The position numbers and the translations under genes are program-made. Below the pieces are notes generated by a model. The model worked only from the letters and a program-made list of their open reading frames with translations, ran no database searches and had not been told where the DNA came from. From Streptomyces thermovulgaris (lineage in GTDB: Bacteria > Actinomycetota > Actinomycetes > Streptomycetales > Streptomycetaceae): 37,356 bases of DNA. Shown piece after piece: positions 1-8,653 of the stretch; the first letter of the stretch is position 1; each line of letters opens with the position of its first letter. The stretch is from positions 1 through 37,356 of the forward strand of contig NZ_MUME01000040.1 in assembly GCF_002155915.1 (NCBI RefSeq), read 5' to 3'.

Positions 1-39
1 GTCGGCCGCCCCGCGCCCCCACCCCTCCGAAATGCCGTC

Positions 40-54
40 TGAACAGGCAGTTCA
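40..54. promoter_or_regulatory. Candidate operator upstream of the pca operon
   Basis: A perfect inverted repeat, TGAAC-AGGCA-GTTCA, lies about 110 bases before the first pca gene. MarR-family regulators such as PcaV control pca operons in Streptomyces and bind short dyads of this size, so this is a plausible operator. No regulator gene is visible in the 150 bases upstream; it may lie beyond the window. The assignment rests on symmetry and position only. Confidence 0.35.
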
Positions 55-166
55 CCGAGGTCTTGACGGTGCACGGTTCGAATGACAGCGTGAGAGACCT
101 CGAGGAAGCAGTCAGTGCCCTGACCATCCGGATGCCGAGCACTCGGCGGAGATGAGGCTTCTTCCG

Positions 167-952
167 ATGGACAAGGTGGCCGCCACGGCCCGTGAGGCGG
201 TGGCCGATGTGCCTGACGGCGCATCGCTGGCGGTGGGCGGTTTCGGACTCGGCGGTGTGCCGAACGTACTGATCCAGGCGCTGTACGAGCGCGGGGTCGG
301 CGGACCGTCGGTGGTCTCCAACAACCGCGGTGCGCTGGAGTCCGGTCTCGCGGTGCTGCTCGCGGCCGGGCGGATCGCCCGGGTGACCGGCTCCTGCATC
401 GGCGCGAACAAGGAGTTCGCCCGGCAGTACCTGGCCGGCGAACTGGAGGTGGAGCTGATCCCCCAGGGCACGCCGGCCGAGCGGCTGCGCGCCGGCGGCG
501 CCGGGATCCCCGCCTTCTGCACCCCCGCCGGGGTGGGCACCCAGGTCGCCGAGGGCGGACTGCCCTGGCGCTACGACGGCTCCGGCGGCGTCGCCGTCGC
601 CTCGCCGCCGAAGGAGGTCCGCGAGCTCGACGGCGCCCTGTATGTGCTGGAGCGCGCCATCCGCACCGACTTCGCCCTGGTGCGCGCCACGAAGGGCGAC
701 CGGCACGGCAATCTGGTCCTCAGCAAGGCCGCCCGGAACTTCAACCCGCCGGCCGCCATGGCCGGACGCATCACGATCGCCGAGGTGGAGGAGCTGGTCG
801 AGCCCGGCGGGATCGACCCGGACGCGGTGCACCCGCCGGGCATCTTCGTCCAGCGGGTGGTCGCCCTCACCCCGCAGCAGGCGGCCGACAAGCGGATCGA
901 ACGGCGCACGGTCTCCCGCCCCGCTCCAGGCCGCCGGCCCGGGGGACGGTGA
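167..952 (+). CDS. pcaI: 3-oxoadipate CoA-transferase, alpha subunit (PcaI)
   Basis: Alpha subunit of the succinyl-CoA:3-oxoadipate CoA-transferase, which activates beta-ketoadipate near the end of the protocatechuate pathway. The product of 261 residues begins MDKV and shows the glycine-rich GGFGLGGVP segment near residue 25 and the ATKGDRHGN and ARNFNP motifs typical of class I CoA-transferase A subunits. An ATG at 152 would add five residues, but GGAG there directly abuts the codon, whereas GATGAGG at 151-157 is well spaced for the ATG at 167, so the later start is preferred. The C-terminal tail (about 15 residues rich in Arg, Pro and Gly) is probably unstructured. First gene of the pca operon; pcaJ starts 7 bases after its stop. 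Confidence 0.9.
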   Translation: MDKVAATAREAVADVPDGASLAVGGFGLGGVPNVLIQALYERGVGGPSVVSNNRGALESGLAVLLAAGRIARVTGSCIGANKEFARQYLAGELEVELIPQGTPAERLRAGGAGIPAFCTPAGVGTQVAEGGLPWRYDGSGGVAVASPPKEVRELDGALYVLERAIRTDFALVRATKGDRHGNLVLSKAARNFNPPAAMAGRITIAEVEELVEPGGIDPDAVHPPGIFVQRVVALTPQQAADKRIERRTVSRPAPGRRPGGR

Positions 953-959
953 GCGGCCG

Positions 960-1604
960 ATGGCCTGGACACGGGAGGAGATGGCCGCCCGGGCCGCACG
1001 TGAACTGCGCGACGGCCAGTACGTCAACCCCGGCATCGGCCTGCCGACCCTGATACCGAACCATCTGCCCGAGGGGGTGGAGGTGGTCCTGGAGTCGGAG
1101 AACGGCATCCTGGGCACCGGCCCCTACCCCACCGAGGACGCCGTCGACCCGGACCTGACCAACGCCGGCGAGGAGACCGTCACCGTTCTGCCCGGCGCCT
1201 CCTTCTTCGACTCGGCGCTGTCGTTCGCGATGATCCGCGGCGGTCACATCGACGTCGCCGTGCTCGGCGCCCTGGAGGTCTCCGCGCGCGGCGACCTGGC
1301 GAACTGGGCCGTTCCCGGCAGGCTGGTCACCGGGATCGGCGGAGCCATGGACCTCGTCCACGGCGCCCGCACGGTCATCGTCCTGATGACCCACACCGCC
1401 AAGGACGGCACGCCGAAGATCCGCCGGGAGTGCACGCTGCCGCTGACCGGCAGGGCGTGCGTGGACCGGATCGTCACCGGCCTCGGCGTCCTCGACGTCA
1501 CCGGGGAGGGACTGCTGCTCGTCGAGACCGCGCCCGGTGTCACCGTCGACGAGCTCGCCGCCAGGACCGACGCCGAGCCGACCGTCGCGGAGAACCTGAG
1601 GTGA
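960..1604 (+). CDS. pcaJ: 3-oxoadipate CoA-transferase, beta subunit (PcaJ)
   Basis: Beta subunit of the 3-oxoadipate CoA-transferase, 214 residues, which carries the catalytic glutamate. The motif ESENGILG around residue 46 contains the Glu that forms the acyl-CoA thioester in class I CoA-transferases, and [11 protein letters not shown] and [15 protein letters not shown] are typical of the B-subunit fold. It follows pcaI by 7 bases and must act with it as a heteromer. In many Streptomyces pca operons the thiolase gene pcaF follows pcaJ; here the next gene is pcaH, after a 149-base pyrimidine-rich spacer. Confidence 0.92.
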   Translation: MAWTREEMAARAARELRDGQYVNPGIGLPTLIPNHLPEGVEVVLESENGILGTGPYPTEDAVDPDLTNAGEETVTVLPGASFFDSALSFAMIRGGHIDVAVLGALEVSARGDLANWAVPGRLVTGIGGAMDLVHGARTVIVLMTHTAKDGTPKIRRECTLPLTGRACVDRIVTGLGVLDVTGEGLLLVETAPGVTVDELAARTDAEPTVAENLR

Positions 1605-1753
1605 GAGGTCTCCGCCCCGCCCTCGTTCCCCTGCCTCGTCGCCCTCTTCCTCGTCCTCTTCGTCCCCGCCCTCGTCCTCGTTCTCGGACCCGTCCCCGCC
1701 CTTGCCTCCTGTCCTCCGATCCTCCGACGCCCAGGGAAGCGTGAGGAACGCCC
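1605..1753. other. Pyrimidine-rich spacer where pcaF would be expected
   Basis: The gap between pcaJ and pcaH is dominated on the + strand by C and T in imperfect CTCGTC, CTCTTC and CCCGCC units from about 1615 to 1735. It encodes no recognisable part of the thiolase PcaF, so any deletion was complete or the gene was never here. The last bases hold a purine-rich GAGGAA ribosome binding site for pcaH. Confidence 0.6.
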
Positions 1754-2542
1754 ATGACGCCCACTCGGCACACGCCCACTCAACACGACATCGACCAGGA
1801 GATCGCGGCCGAGCGCGCCGCGTACGAGAAGCGCCGCGCCGACGGCGCTCCCGTCGAGCACCATCCGCGCCGCGACTGCGCGCCGTACCGCTCCTCGGTC
1901 CTGCGTCACCCCCGACAGCCGCTGGTCGCCATCGACGTGACCCGGAATCCGGAGCTGGTCGAGCTGTCCTCGCCCGCCTTCGGCGAACGGGACGTCACCG
2001 AGACCGACAACGACCTGACCCGGCAGCACGCCGGTGAGCCGATCGGCGAGCGGATCACCGTCTGCGGACGGCTGCTGGACCGCGACGGGCGGCCGGTGCG
2101 CGGTCAGCTCATCGAGATCTGGCAGGCCAACGCCGCCGGCCGCTACGCCCATCAGCGCGAGCAGCACGACGCCCCGCTGGACCCCAACTTCACCGGGGTG
2201 GGCCGTACCCTGACGGACTCGGACGGCTTCTACCGCTTCACCACGATCCGGCCGGGCCCGTACCCGTGGCGCAACCATCTCAACGCCTGGCGTCCGGCGC
2301 ACATTCACTTCTCGGTGTTCGGCAGGGCGTTCACCCAGCGGCTGGTGACGCAGATGTACTTCCCGGGCGATCCGCTCCTCCCGTACGACCCGATCCTGCA
2401 GTCGGTGACGGACGAGGCCGCCCGGCAGCGGCTGGTGGCCACCTACGACCACAGTCTGTCGGTGCCGGAGTTCTCGCTCGGCTACCGCTGGGACATCGTG
2501 CTGGACGGCCCGTACGCCACCTGGCTCGAGGAAGGGCGCTGA
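1754..2542 (+). CDS. pcaH: Protocatechuate 3,4-dioxygenase, beta subunit (PcaH)
   Basis: Beta subunit of the non-haem Fe(III) intradiol dioxygenase that cleaves protocatechuate to 3-carboxy-cis,cis-muconate. The 262-residue product has an N-terminal PCDO-type extension and the intradiol core. The expected iron ligands are visible: Tyr in GRYAH, Tyr in GPYPW, and two His in RPAHIHFS. The LIEIWQANAAGRY and YFPGDPLLPYDPI motifs are diagnostic of the beta (catalytic iron) chain. The start is supported by GAGGAA six bases upstream. The next gene, pcaG, begins 6 bases after the stop, as expected for subunits made together. Confidence 0.95.
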   Translation: MTPTRHTPTQHDIDQEIAAERAAYEKRRADGAPVEHHPRRDCAPYRSSVLRHPRQPLVAIDVTRNPELVELSSPAFGERDVTETDNDLTRQHAGEPIGERITVCGRLLDRDGRPVRGQLIEIWQANAAGRYAHQREQHDAPLDPNFTGVGRTLTDSDGFYRFTTIRPGPYPWRNHLNAWRPAHIHFSVFGRAFTQRLVTQMYFPGDPLLPYDPILQSVTDEAARQRLVATYDHSLSVPEFSLGYRWDIVLDGPYATWLEEGR

Positions 2543-2548
2543 TCCGTC

Positions 2549-3154
2549 ATGACGAGGACCGGCACCAGCAGCCCCGGACCCGTGCCGCCCACCCCGTCGC
2601 AGACGGTGGGCCCCTTCTACGGCCATGCGCTCCCCTTCCCCGGCGGCGAGGACGTCGCACCGCTGGGGCACCCCGACACGATCACCGTGCACGGGTACGT
2701 CCTCGACGGCGAGGGCCGGCCGCTGCCGGACGCCCTGCTGGAGGTGTGGGGTCCGGACCCGGACGGCAATCTGCCGGCCGTCGACGGCTCGATGCGGCGC
2801 GACCCGGCCTCCGGCGGCTTCCTCGGCCGCAACGGCGTGGAGTTCACCGGCTTCGGCCGCGTCCGGACCGACGCCGACGGTCACTGGTACGTGCGGACGC
2901 TGCGGCCCGGCGCACGCGGACGGAACGCCCCCTGCCTCAGTGTGTGCGTCTTCGCCCGCGGGCTGCTCGTGCACCTGTTCACCCGCATCTACCTGCCCGG
3001 CGACGAGGCCGTACTGGCCGCCGACCCGCTGCTCGCCCGGCTGGACGAGCAACGGCGCGGCACGCTGATCGCGGCACGGGAGGACGGCGGGGCCTACCGT
3101 TTCGACATCCGCCTTCAAGGCGAGGGCGAGACGGTCTTCCTGGAGTTCCGGTGA
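2549..3154 (+). CDS. pcaG: Protocatechuate 3,4-dioxygenase, alpha subunit (PcaG)
   Basis: Alpha subunit of protocatechuate 3,4-dioxygenase, 201 residues, which has the intradiol fold and helps shape the active site while the beta chain holds iron. The N-terminal TPSQTVGPFYG motif is characteristic of PcaG, followed by VHGYVLDGEGRPLPDALLEVWGPD and LFTRIYLPGDEA. It lacks the Tyr/His iron ligand set present in PcaH, as known for the family. It lies 6 bases behind pcaH, and its TGA overlaps the GTG of pcaB (GTGA), suggesting translational coupling. Confidence 0.95.
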   Translation: MTRTGTSSPGPVPPTPSQTVGPFYGHALPFPGGEDVAPLGHPDTITVHGYVLDGEGRPLPDALLEVWGPDPDGNLPAVDGSMRRDPASGGFLGRNGVEFTGFGRVRTDADGHWYVRTLRPGARGRNAPCLSVCVFARGLLVHLFTRIYLPGDEAVLAADPLLARLDEQRRGTLIAAREDGGAYRFDIRLQGEGETVFLEFR

Positions 3155-4503
3155 CACCTTCCCCCGGCGACCTGCTGTCCGACGATGCCGACGCCGGTCT
3201 GCTCGGCCCCGGCTGGGCGGACTCCCCCGCCGCGGCCGCGACCGGCGATGCCGCGTATCTGCGGGCGCTGCTGGACGCGGAGGCCGCCCTCACCCGGGCC
3301 CAGGCCGCGCTCGGCCTCGCCCCGGCGCAGGCGGCCGAGGCGGTGACCCGGGCGGCGGACCCGGCCCGTTTCTCCCCGGGCGCGCTCGCACGGCGTGCCC
3401 GCGACGGCGGAAACCCCGTCATCCCCCTGGTGGAGGAGCTCACCCGGGCGGTGGGCGAGGAGTACGGCCCCTATGTCCACCGGGGCGCGACCAGCCAGGA
3501 CATCATGGACACGGCGACGATGCTGGTCGCCGTGCGCACCCTGGACCTGGTCCTGGCCGACCTGGACCGCGTCGGGGAGGCGCTGGCCCGGTCGGCCGCC
3601 GAGCACCGCGGCACCGTGATGCCGGGGCGGACGCTGACCCAGCACGCGGTGCCGACGACCTTCGGGCTGAAGGCGGCCGGGTGGCGGTCGCTGATGCTGG
3701 ACGCCCGGGACCGGATCGCCCGGGTACGCGACACGCTGCCCGTCCAGCTCGGCGGCGCGGCGGGGACGCTGGCGGCCTTCTCGGCGTACGGCGCCGAGGA
3801 CGCGACCGCACTGGTCGCGGCGTACGCCCGGGAACTGGGCCTGTGCGAGCCGCTGCTGCCCTGGCACACGCTGCGCACCCCGATCGCCGACCTCGCCGGG
3901 TGCCTGGCCTTTACCGCCGGGGCGCTGGGCAAGGTCGCGGTGGACGTGCTGGTGCTGTCCCGCACGGAGATCGCCGAACTCGCGGAGGGCGGTGGCGGCG
4001 GCTCCTCGGCCATGCCGCACAAGACGAACCCCGTGCGGTCCACCCTGATCGCCGCCGCGGCCCGGCGCGCACCGCAGCTCGCGGCCACGCTGTACGGGTC
4101 GCTGGCGGCGGAGGACGAACGGCCGCCCGGGGCCTGGCACGCCGAGTGGGAGCCGCTGCGGGAGCTGCTGCGGCTGGTCGGCGGCGCGGCCCGGGACGCC
4201 GTCGAACTGGCCGGGGGACTGCGGGTGGACGCGGACGCGATGCGCGCGCATCTGCGTCTCACCCGGGGGCTGATCGTCTCCGAGCGGCTGTCGGCCGAGC
4301 TGGCCCCCGTGCTCGGCCGTGCCCGTGCCCGGGCCCTGCTCGCCGAACTCGCCCGGCGTTCCTTCGCCGAGGGCCGCAGCCTCGGCGAACTCCTCGCCGA
4401 GCAGCCCGAGTCGAAGGGCGTCGACCTGGACGCGCTCACCGACCCCGCCCGTTACGAGGGGGCTGCCGCCGCCCTCACCGACCGTGCCCTGGAGCGACGT
4501 TGA
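3151..4503 (+). CDS. pcaB: 3-carboxy-cis,cis-muconate cycloisomerase (PcaB)
   Basis: Converts 3-carboxy-cis,cis-muconate to 4-carboxymuconolactone. The 450-residue protein belongs to the fumarase/aspartase (lyase_1) superfamily. The signature loop GGGGGSSAMPHKTNP near residue 288 carries the flexible active-site serine region, and VHRGATSQDIMDTA near residue 108 is the conserved second region. The GTG start at 3151 overlaps the pcaG stop and avoids a long upstream extension that would overlap pcaG and pcaH out of frame. Its stop overlaps the TTG start of the following pcaL frame (TTGA). Length and motifs look normal, so this enzyme should be functional. Confidence 0.95.
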   Translation: MTPSPGDLLSDDADAGLLGPGWADSPAAAATGDAAYLRALLDAEAALTRAQAALGLAPAQAAEAVTRAADPARFSPGALARRARDGGNPVIPLVEELTRAVGEEYGPYVHRGATSQDIMDTATMLVAVRTLDLVLADLDRVGEALARSAAEHRGTVMPGRTLTQHAVPTTFGLKAAGWRSLMLDARDRIARVRDTLPVQLGGAAGTLAAFSAYGAEDATALVAAYARELGLCEPLLPWHTLRTPIADLAGCLAFTAGALGKVAVDVLVLSRTEIAELAEGGGGGSSAMPHKTNPVRSTLIAAAARRAPQLAATLYGSLAAEDERPPGAWHAEWEPLRELLRLVGGAARDAVELAGGLRVDADAMRAHLRLTRGLIVSERLSAELAPVLGRARARALLAELARRSFAEGRSLGELLAEQPESKGVDLDALTDPARYEGAAAALTDRALERR

Positions 4504-5642
4504 TCCTGCACCACCTCGTCGAAGGCCCCGCTTCCGCCGCCCCGCTGCTGCTCGGGCCGTCGCTGGGCACCTCGTACGCGCTGTAGGACAAGGTCGCCCC
4601 GGAGCTGTCGGTCTCCCACCGGGTGATCCGCTGGGACCTGCCGGGGCACGGCGGTTCACCGGCCGGGCCGATCGGTCCGGGGGCGACCGTCGGCGACCTC
4701 GCCGCTCTGGTGCTGGCGCTCGCCGACTCGCTCGGCATCGAGCGGTTCGCGTACGCGGGGGTGTCGCTGGGCGGTGCGGTGGGGCTGCATCTGGCCGTGC
4801 ACCATCCCGAGCGCCTCGACGCGCTCGCCGTGATCTGCTCCTCGGCCCACTTCAACGGCGCCGCGCCCTGGCGGGAGCGGGCCGAGCGGGTCCGGCGGGA
4901 GGGGATGGGTCCGCTGGCCGAGAGCGTCCCGGCACGGTGGTTCGCCGGTGACTTCACCGTGCCGGAGCTGGTGCGCGCCCACCGGGAGGCCGGCCCGGAG
5001 GCGTATGCCGCCTGCTGCGACGCGCTGGCCGCCTTCGGCCTGACCGACCGGCTGCCGGAGATCGGTGTGCGCACGCTGCTCGTCGCGGGCCGGGAGGACC
5101 CGGCGGCCCCGCCCGCGCATCTGCGGCAGATCGCGGACGCGGTGCCGGAGGCGACGCCGGTCGAGATTCCGGGTGCCTCGCATCTGGCGCCCGCGCAGTG
5201 CCCCCGGGCCGTTCTGGCGGCGCTGCGCTCCCACTTCGACGGGCCTCCCCGGCGGGGCATGGAGGTGCGGCGCGAGGTGCCCGGCGATGCGTAGGTGGAC
5301 CGGGCACAGGCCCGGCAGACCCCTTTCACGGCCCGTTTCCAGGACTTCGTCTCCCGCTGTGCCTGGGGCGAGATCTGGACCGATCCGACGCCGACCCGCC
5401 GCGAGCGCAGCATGATCACCCTGACGGCGCTCATCGCGCGCGGCCACTACGACGAGCTGGCCCCGCATGTGCGGGCGGCCCGCCGCAACGGGCTCACCGT
5501 GGAGGAGACCGGCGCGGTGCTGCTGCAGAGCACCGTGTACTGCGGGGTCCCGGCGGCCAACTCGGCGTTCGCGGTGGCCCAGCGGGTGCCGGCGGAGGAG
5601 TCCGGCGAGGACCGGCCCCGGCAGCCCGGCACGAGCCCGTGA
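4500..5642 (+). pseudogene. pcaL: pcaL-type fused 3-oxoadipate enol-lactonase / 4-carboxymuconolactone decarboxylase, interrupted by two TAG codons
   Basis: One continuous frame of 380 codons encodes a PcaD-like alpha/beta hydrolase followed by a PcaC-like decarboxylase. The catalytic triad is visible: Ser at codon 89 in GVSLGG, Asp at codon 200 in GREDP, His at codon 228 in GASHL. The PcaC part has the VYCGVPAAN motif. Codon 29 (4584-4586) is TAG inside GPSLGTSYAL-stop-DKVAPEL, where relatives have Trp, so TGG to TAG is likely. Codon 265 (5292-5294) is a second TAG at the domain junction. A restart at GTG 4623 would lose the GPSLGTS oxyanion-hole segment. The PcaC part could be made alone from GTG 5295, which abuts the second TAG. 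A GGAG 5 bases before TTG 4500 supports that start. Pseudogenisation, sequencing error or splitting into two genes are all possible. Confidence 0.8.
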
Positions 5643-5643
5643 C

Positions 5644-5659
5644 CGGCCCGTGCGGGCCG
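5644..5659. terminator. Small GC hairpin between convergent genes
   Basis: CGGCCC-GTGC-GGGCCG forms a 6-bp stem with a 4-base loop directly after the pcaL stop codon. It sits between the convergent pca operon and the LAL-like gene. There is no T tract, which is common in Streptomyces terminators. Confidence 0.4.
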
Positions 5660-5708
5660 TGGCCGGCTGCTCGGACGGTGACCGGCCGCTCAGTGGGTGA
5701 CCATCTGC

Positions 5709-8399
5709 TCAGTATGCGGACTGCGGCAGTCCGTGCTCCGCGTTCAGAGCGTCCCGGGCCCGGGTCACCAGACCGTCCGCGCCGCAGGAGCGGGCCAGGG
5801 CCAGCCCCCGTTCGAGTTCGGCGGCCGAGTGGATGGCGATGCCGTACTCGACACGCGCGGCGGCGTGCTCGTACTGGCAGGGAGAGGCCTCCAGATAGGC
5901 GACGGCCTGGGAGAGCAGGCGGACCTTGCGCTGACCGGTCTCCAGGGCGGCGGCGCAGCGCAGGGCCTCCCCGATGGCGGTGTCGGTGCCGAACCGCTCG
6001 GCCCTGCGGCGGACCTCGGCGGCGAGCCGGGCGGCCCGCTCGGGGTCCTCGGTGGCGAGGGCGCGGGCCAGGTCGGCCGCCCAGGGCACCGTGACCGGGT
6101 TGTGGTGACCGCGGACGGCCGCCGCCTTCTCGGCCTCCTCCAGTTCGCCGATGCCCTCCTTGGTGCGGCCCAGGGCGAGCAGCAGCCGGCCGCGCACGCT
6201 GCGCGGGTCGGGGATGATGATGGTGGACGGGTAGGGCGGGGCGAACCCGCACCGCTCGGCGGCCTCCCAGGCCTCCGCGACATGGCCGCGGGCGAGCAGG
6301 GTGTCGACCAGGTTGCAGCTCACGGTCCAGTACATGGGCAGCCCGCGGCCGACCCGTTCGGCCAGGCGCAGGGATTCGCGCAGGGCCTCCTCCGCCTCCC
6401 GCAGCCGGCCGCGCCTGCGGTGGGCGAGGCCGACGTAGGCGTGCGCGAGGGCGAGATGACCGCCGCTCCAGCCCGCGGTCTCGTAGGCGCGCACGGCCTC
6501 GGTGCACAGGGCCTCGGCCCGGTCGAGGCGGTCGGTGTAGGCGTAGGCGGCGGCGAGCATCAGCAGCAGCTCGATGCCCCACTCGGTGTCGGTCCAGCCG
6601 AGGCCGGGGGCGAGACGGCCGTTGACGAGGGCGCGGTCGCACAGTTCGACGACCTCCTCGGCGCTCTCGCCGCGGGTCATGACGTCGAAGCCCCGCAGGA
6701 TCAGCAGGGCGCGCTCGGAGTTGTCGCGTCCGGCGCAGCCCGCGGCGAGTTCGGCGAGCCGCTCGGAGCGGTTCGCCGAGATCGGCTCCCCGGCGTGCAG
6801 GCTCTCCCACATGTACTGCACGGCCTGCAGCCGCAGCCGGATGGGCCCGGGCTCGTGGCGGGCGGCCTCCGCCTCCACCATGCGGACGGCCTCCTCCAGC
6901 TGGTTGTTGTGGAGCAGGGCCTGGGACAGCCGCCACACGGCGTCCACGCGGGTGGCGCGGTCCAGGCCGGGCATGCTCATCGCCCGCTGGAGGTGCTCGA
7001 TGGTGGTGGCGGGTGCGGTCAGGAAGGTGGCGCAGCCCAGCTCGTAGAGCACATGGGCGTGCACCTCGGGGGCCGGGGGTTCCAGCAGGGCCCGCTCCAG
7101 ACAGCGGCGGGCCGCTTCGGGTGCGCCGACGGCGAGGTGTTCCCGGGCCGCCTGGCGCAGCTGCTCGACGAGTTCATCGTCGTCGTCCGGGTGGACCTGG
7201 AGGAGGTGCCGGGAGGCCGCGGCGACGCCGAGTCCGGAGTCGGTGACGACCTGGGCGGCGATGCCGTGCATGGCGGTGCGCAGGGCGTCGGGTATCGAGT
7301 TGTAGACGGCGGTGGCGATCAGCGGGTGCACGAACTCCAGCTCACTGTCGCCGCTCCGGACCGTCGCCGGGTCGGGTTCGGTGAGGATGCGGGCCTCGCG
7401 CAGCAGCCGGGCGCAGCGTTCGGCGTCCTCGCGGCTCATGGTGGCGAGCCGGGCGACGAGTTCCACGGAGATGCCGGTGCCCAGGATGGCGGCGGCCCAG
7501 GCGAAGCGGGTGGCGTCGATGCCGAGTTCCTCGAGACGGGCGACGAGGCCGCCGCCCCGGGCGGAGCGGTTCAGGGCGCGCAGTTCACCGGCATGGGCCT
7601 CGACCGGCTCGATCTCGCTGTCGCGCACCTTGGCGAGGAGTTCGACGGTCTCGTAGGGGTTTCCGCCGGTGACGGCCCACACCTCCCGGCAGAACGGGGC
7701 GTCGGCGTGCGGGCCGAGGGTGGTGCGGGTGAGTCCCGCGGTGGCCTCCGGGGTGAGGGCGCTCAGGTCGCTGACGGTCGCGGCGGCGACGGCCGTCTCC
7801 AGGATCCGGGCGCCGGCCCCGTGCGCCTCCCCGAGCCGGCGGGTGACGACGACCAGCACGGACAGGTCGTCGAGGCGTTCGACGAACGCGGCGAGCCAGC
7901 GCAGGGTCTCCTCGTCGGCCCAGTGGGCGTCGTCGATCAGCAGCACCAGCGGCCATTCGCGCCTGGCCAGCCGCCGGACCGCGGCGACCAGGCCGTCGCA
8001 CACGCCCTGCGGGTCGGCCTGCCGGTCCCCGGGCTCCGCGATGCCGAGGGCGGGGCCGGCGATGTCGTACCAGTCGCCGAGGTACTCGCGGGCCTCCTCG
8101 GGCATCAGCGAGATGAGCGCCGGCTGCAACAGCTGCCGTACGACGTTGAAGGGGACGGACTGGAGGGTCTCGCCGCCGCGCGCCGACCACACGGTGCAGC
8201 CGCGTTGCTCGGCGATCCGCCGGGTCTCGGCCAGCAGGGCGGTCTTGCCCAGTCCGGCCTCGCCCTGGAAGACCAGTAGTTCCCCTGAGGACGAACGGTC
8301 GGCGCACAGGGCGTCGATCGCACGCTGGACGGTGGTGATTTCCTCGTCACGCTCCCACAAGGAAGCCGAGGCGGCCGTGCCCGGCCGTACCTCCGTCAT
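5709..8399 (-). CDS. LAL-like AAA ATPase regulator without a LuxR DNA-binding domain
   Basis: A large ATPase of 896 residues resembling the LAL (MalT-like) regulators. The N-terminal AAA domain has Walker A GEAGLGKT at residues 46-53 and Walker B LVLLIDDAHWAD near residue 160. The rest is a helical, TPR-like array (AEEALRESLRLAERVG and AHAYVGLAHRRRGRLREA are typical). Full LALs end with a LuxR helix-turn-helix of about 65 residues; here the protein stops at HGLPQSAY, just after the usual RARDAL helix, and no LuxR-like sequence is found in any frame of the 66 bases before pcaL. It may be a natural HTH-less ATPase or a truncated LAL. The start at 8399 is supported by GGAGG 8 bases upstream. It converges on the pca operon; a link to aromatic catabolism is unproven. 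Confidence 0.85.
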   Translation of the reverse strand: MTEVRPGTAASASLWERDEEITTVQRAIDALCADRSSSGELLVFQGEAGLGKTALLAETRRIAEQRGCTVWSARGGETLQSVPFNVVRQLLQPALISLMPEEAREYLGDWYDIAGPALGIAEPGDRQADPQGVCDGLVAAVRRLARREWPLVLLIDDAHWADEETLRWLAAFVERLDDLSVLVVVTRRLGEAHGAGARILETAVAAATVSDLSALTPEATAGLTRTTLGPHADAPFCREVWAVTGGNPYETVELLAKVRDSEIEPVEAHAGELRALNRSARGGGLVARLEELGIDATRFAWAAAILGTGISVELVARLATMSREDAERCARLLREARILTEPDPATVRSGDSELEFVHPLIATAVYNSIPDALRTAMHGIAAQVVTDSGLGVAAASRHLLQVHPDDDDELVEQLRQAAREHLAVGAPEAARRCLERALLEPPAPEVHAHVLYELGCATFLTAPATTIEHLQRAMSMPGLDRATRVDAVWRLSQALLHNNQLEEAVRMVEAEAARHEPGPIRLRLQAVQYMWESLHAGEPISANRSERLAELAAGCAGRDNSERALLILRGFDVMTRGESAEEVVELCDRALVNGRLAPGLGWTDTEWGIELLLMLAAAYAYTDRLDRAEALCTEAVRAYETAGWSGGHLALAHAYVGLAHRRRGRLREAEEALRESLRLAERVGRGLPMYWTVSCNLVDTLLARGHVAEAWEAAERCGFAPPYPSTIIIPDPRSVRGRLLLALGRTKEGIGELEEAEKAAAVRGHHNPVTVPWAADLARALATEDPERAARLAAEVRRRAERFGTDTAIGEALRCAAALETGQRKVRLLSQAVAYLEASPCQYEHAAARVEYGIAIHSAAELERGLALARSCGADGLVTRARDALNAEHGLPQSAY

Positions 8400-8653
8400 C
8401 CCGCTACCTCCCAAGTCGCCCGACGGCGTGCAGACTTCGAGCGTAGCCGTCGGAAGGTCAAAGTGGAGAGGGTCTTCGTACCTGTTGCCGTGACGGGTGA
8501 CCTGCGGTACAGGAGGACGACTCGCCGGTCCCACGACCAGTGCAGGCGGACGCGAGAGATCAACCCGCGTACGGCGGGGACGGACGGCGGAACGGCAGCG
8601 GAAGCGGAGGGTCCTCTCAGCGGGTTCTCACCTGTGCCTCATACGGTGGGGAC

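Noticed and set aside
1244..3157. Long - strand frame across pcaJ, pcaH and pcaG
   Set aside because: Antisense to three well-identified pca genes, with no domain of its own.
4500..5642. Recoding of TAG as an amino acid in pcaL
   Set aside because: TAG ends the SUKH gene at 21136-21138, and no tRNA or recoding element is visible, so recoding is less likely than mutation or error.
5697..8279. 860-codon + strand frame opposite the LAL-like gene
   Set aside because: Shadow frame with Gly/Ala/Val-rich translation; the - strand has Walker A, Walker B and helical repeats.
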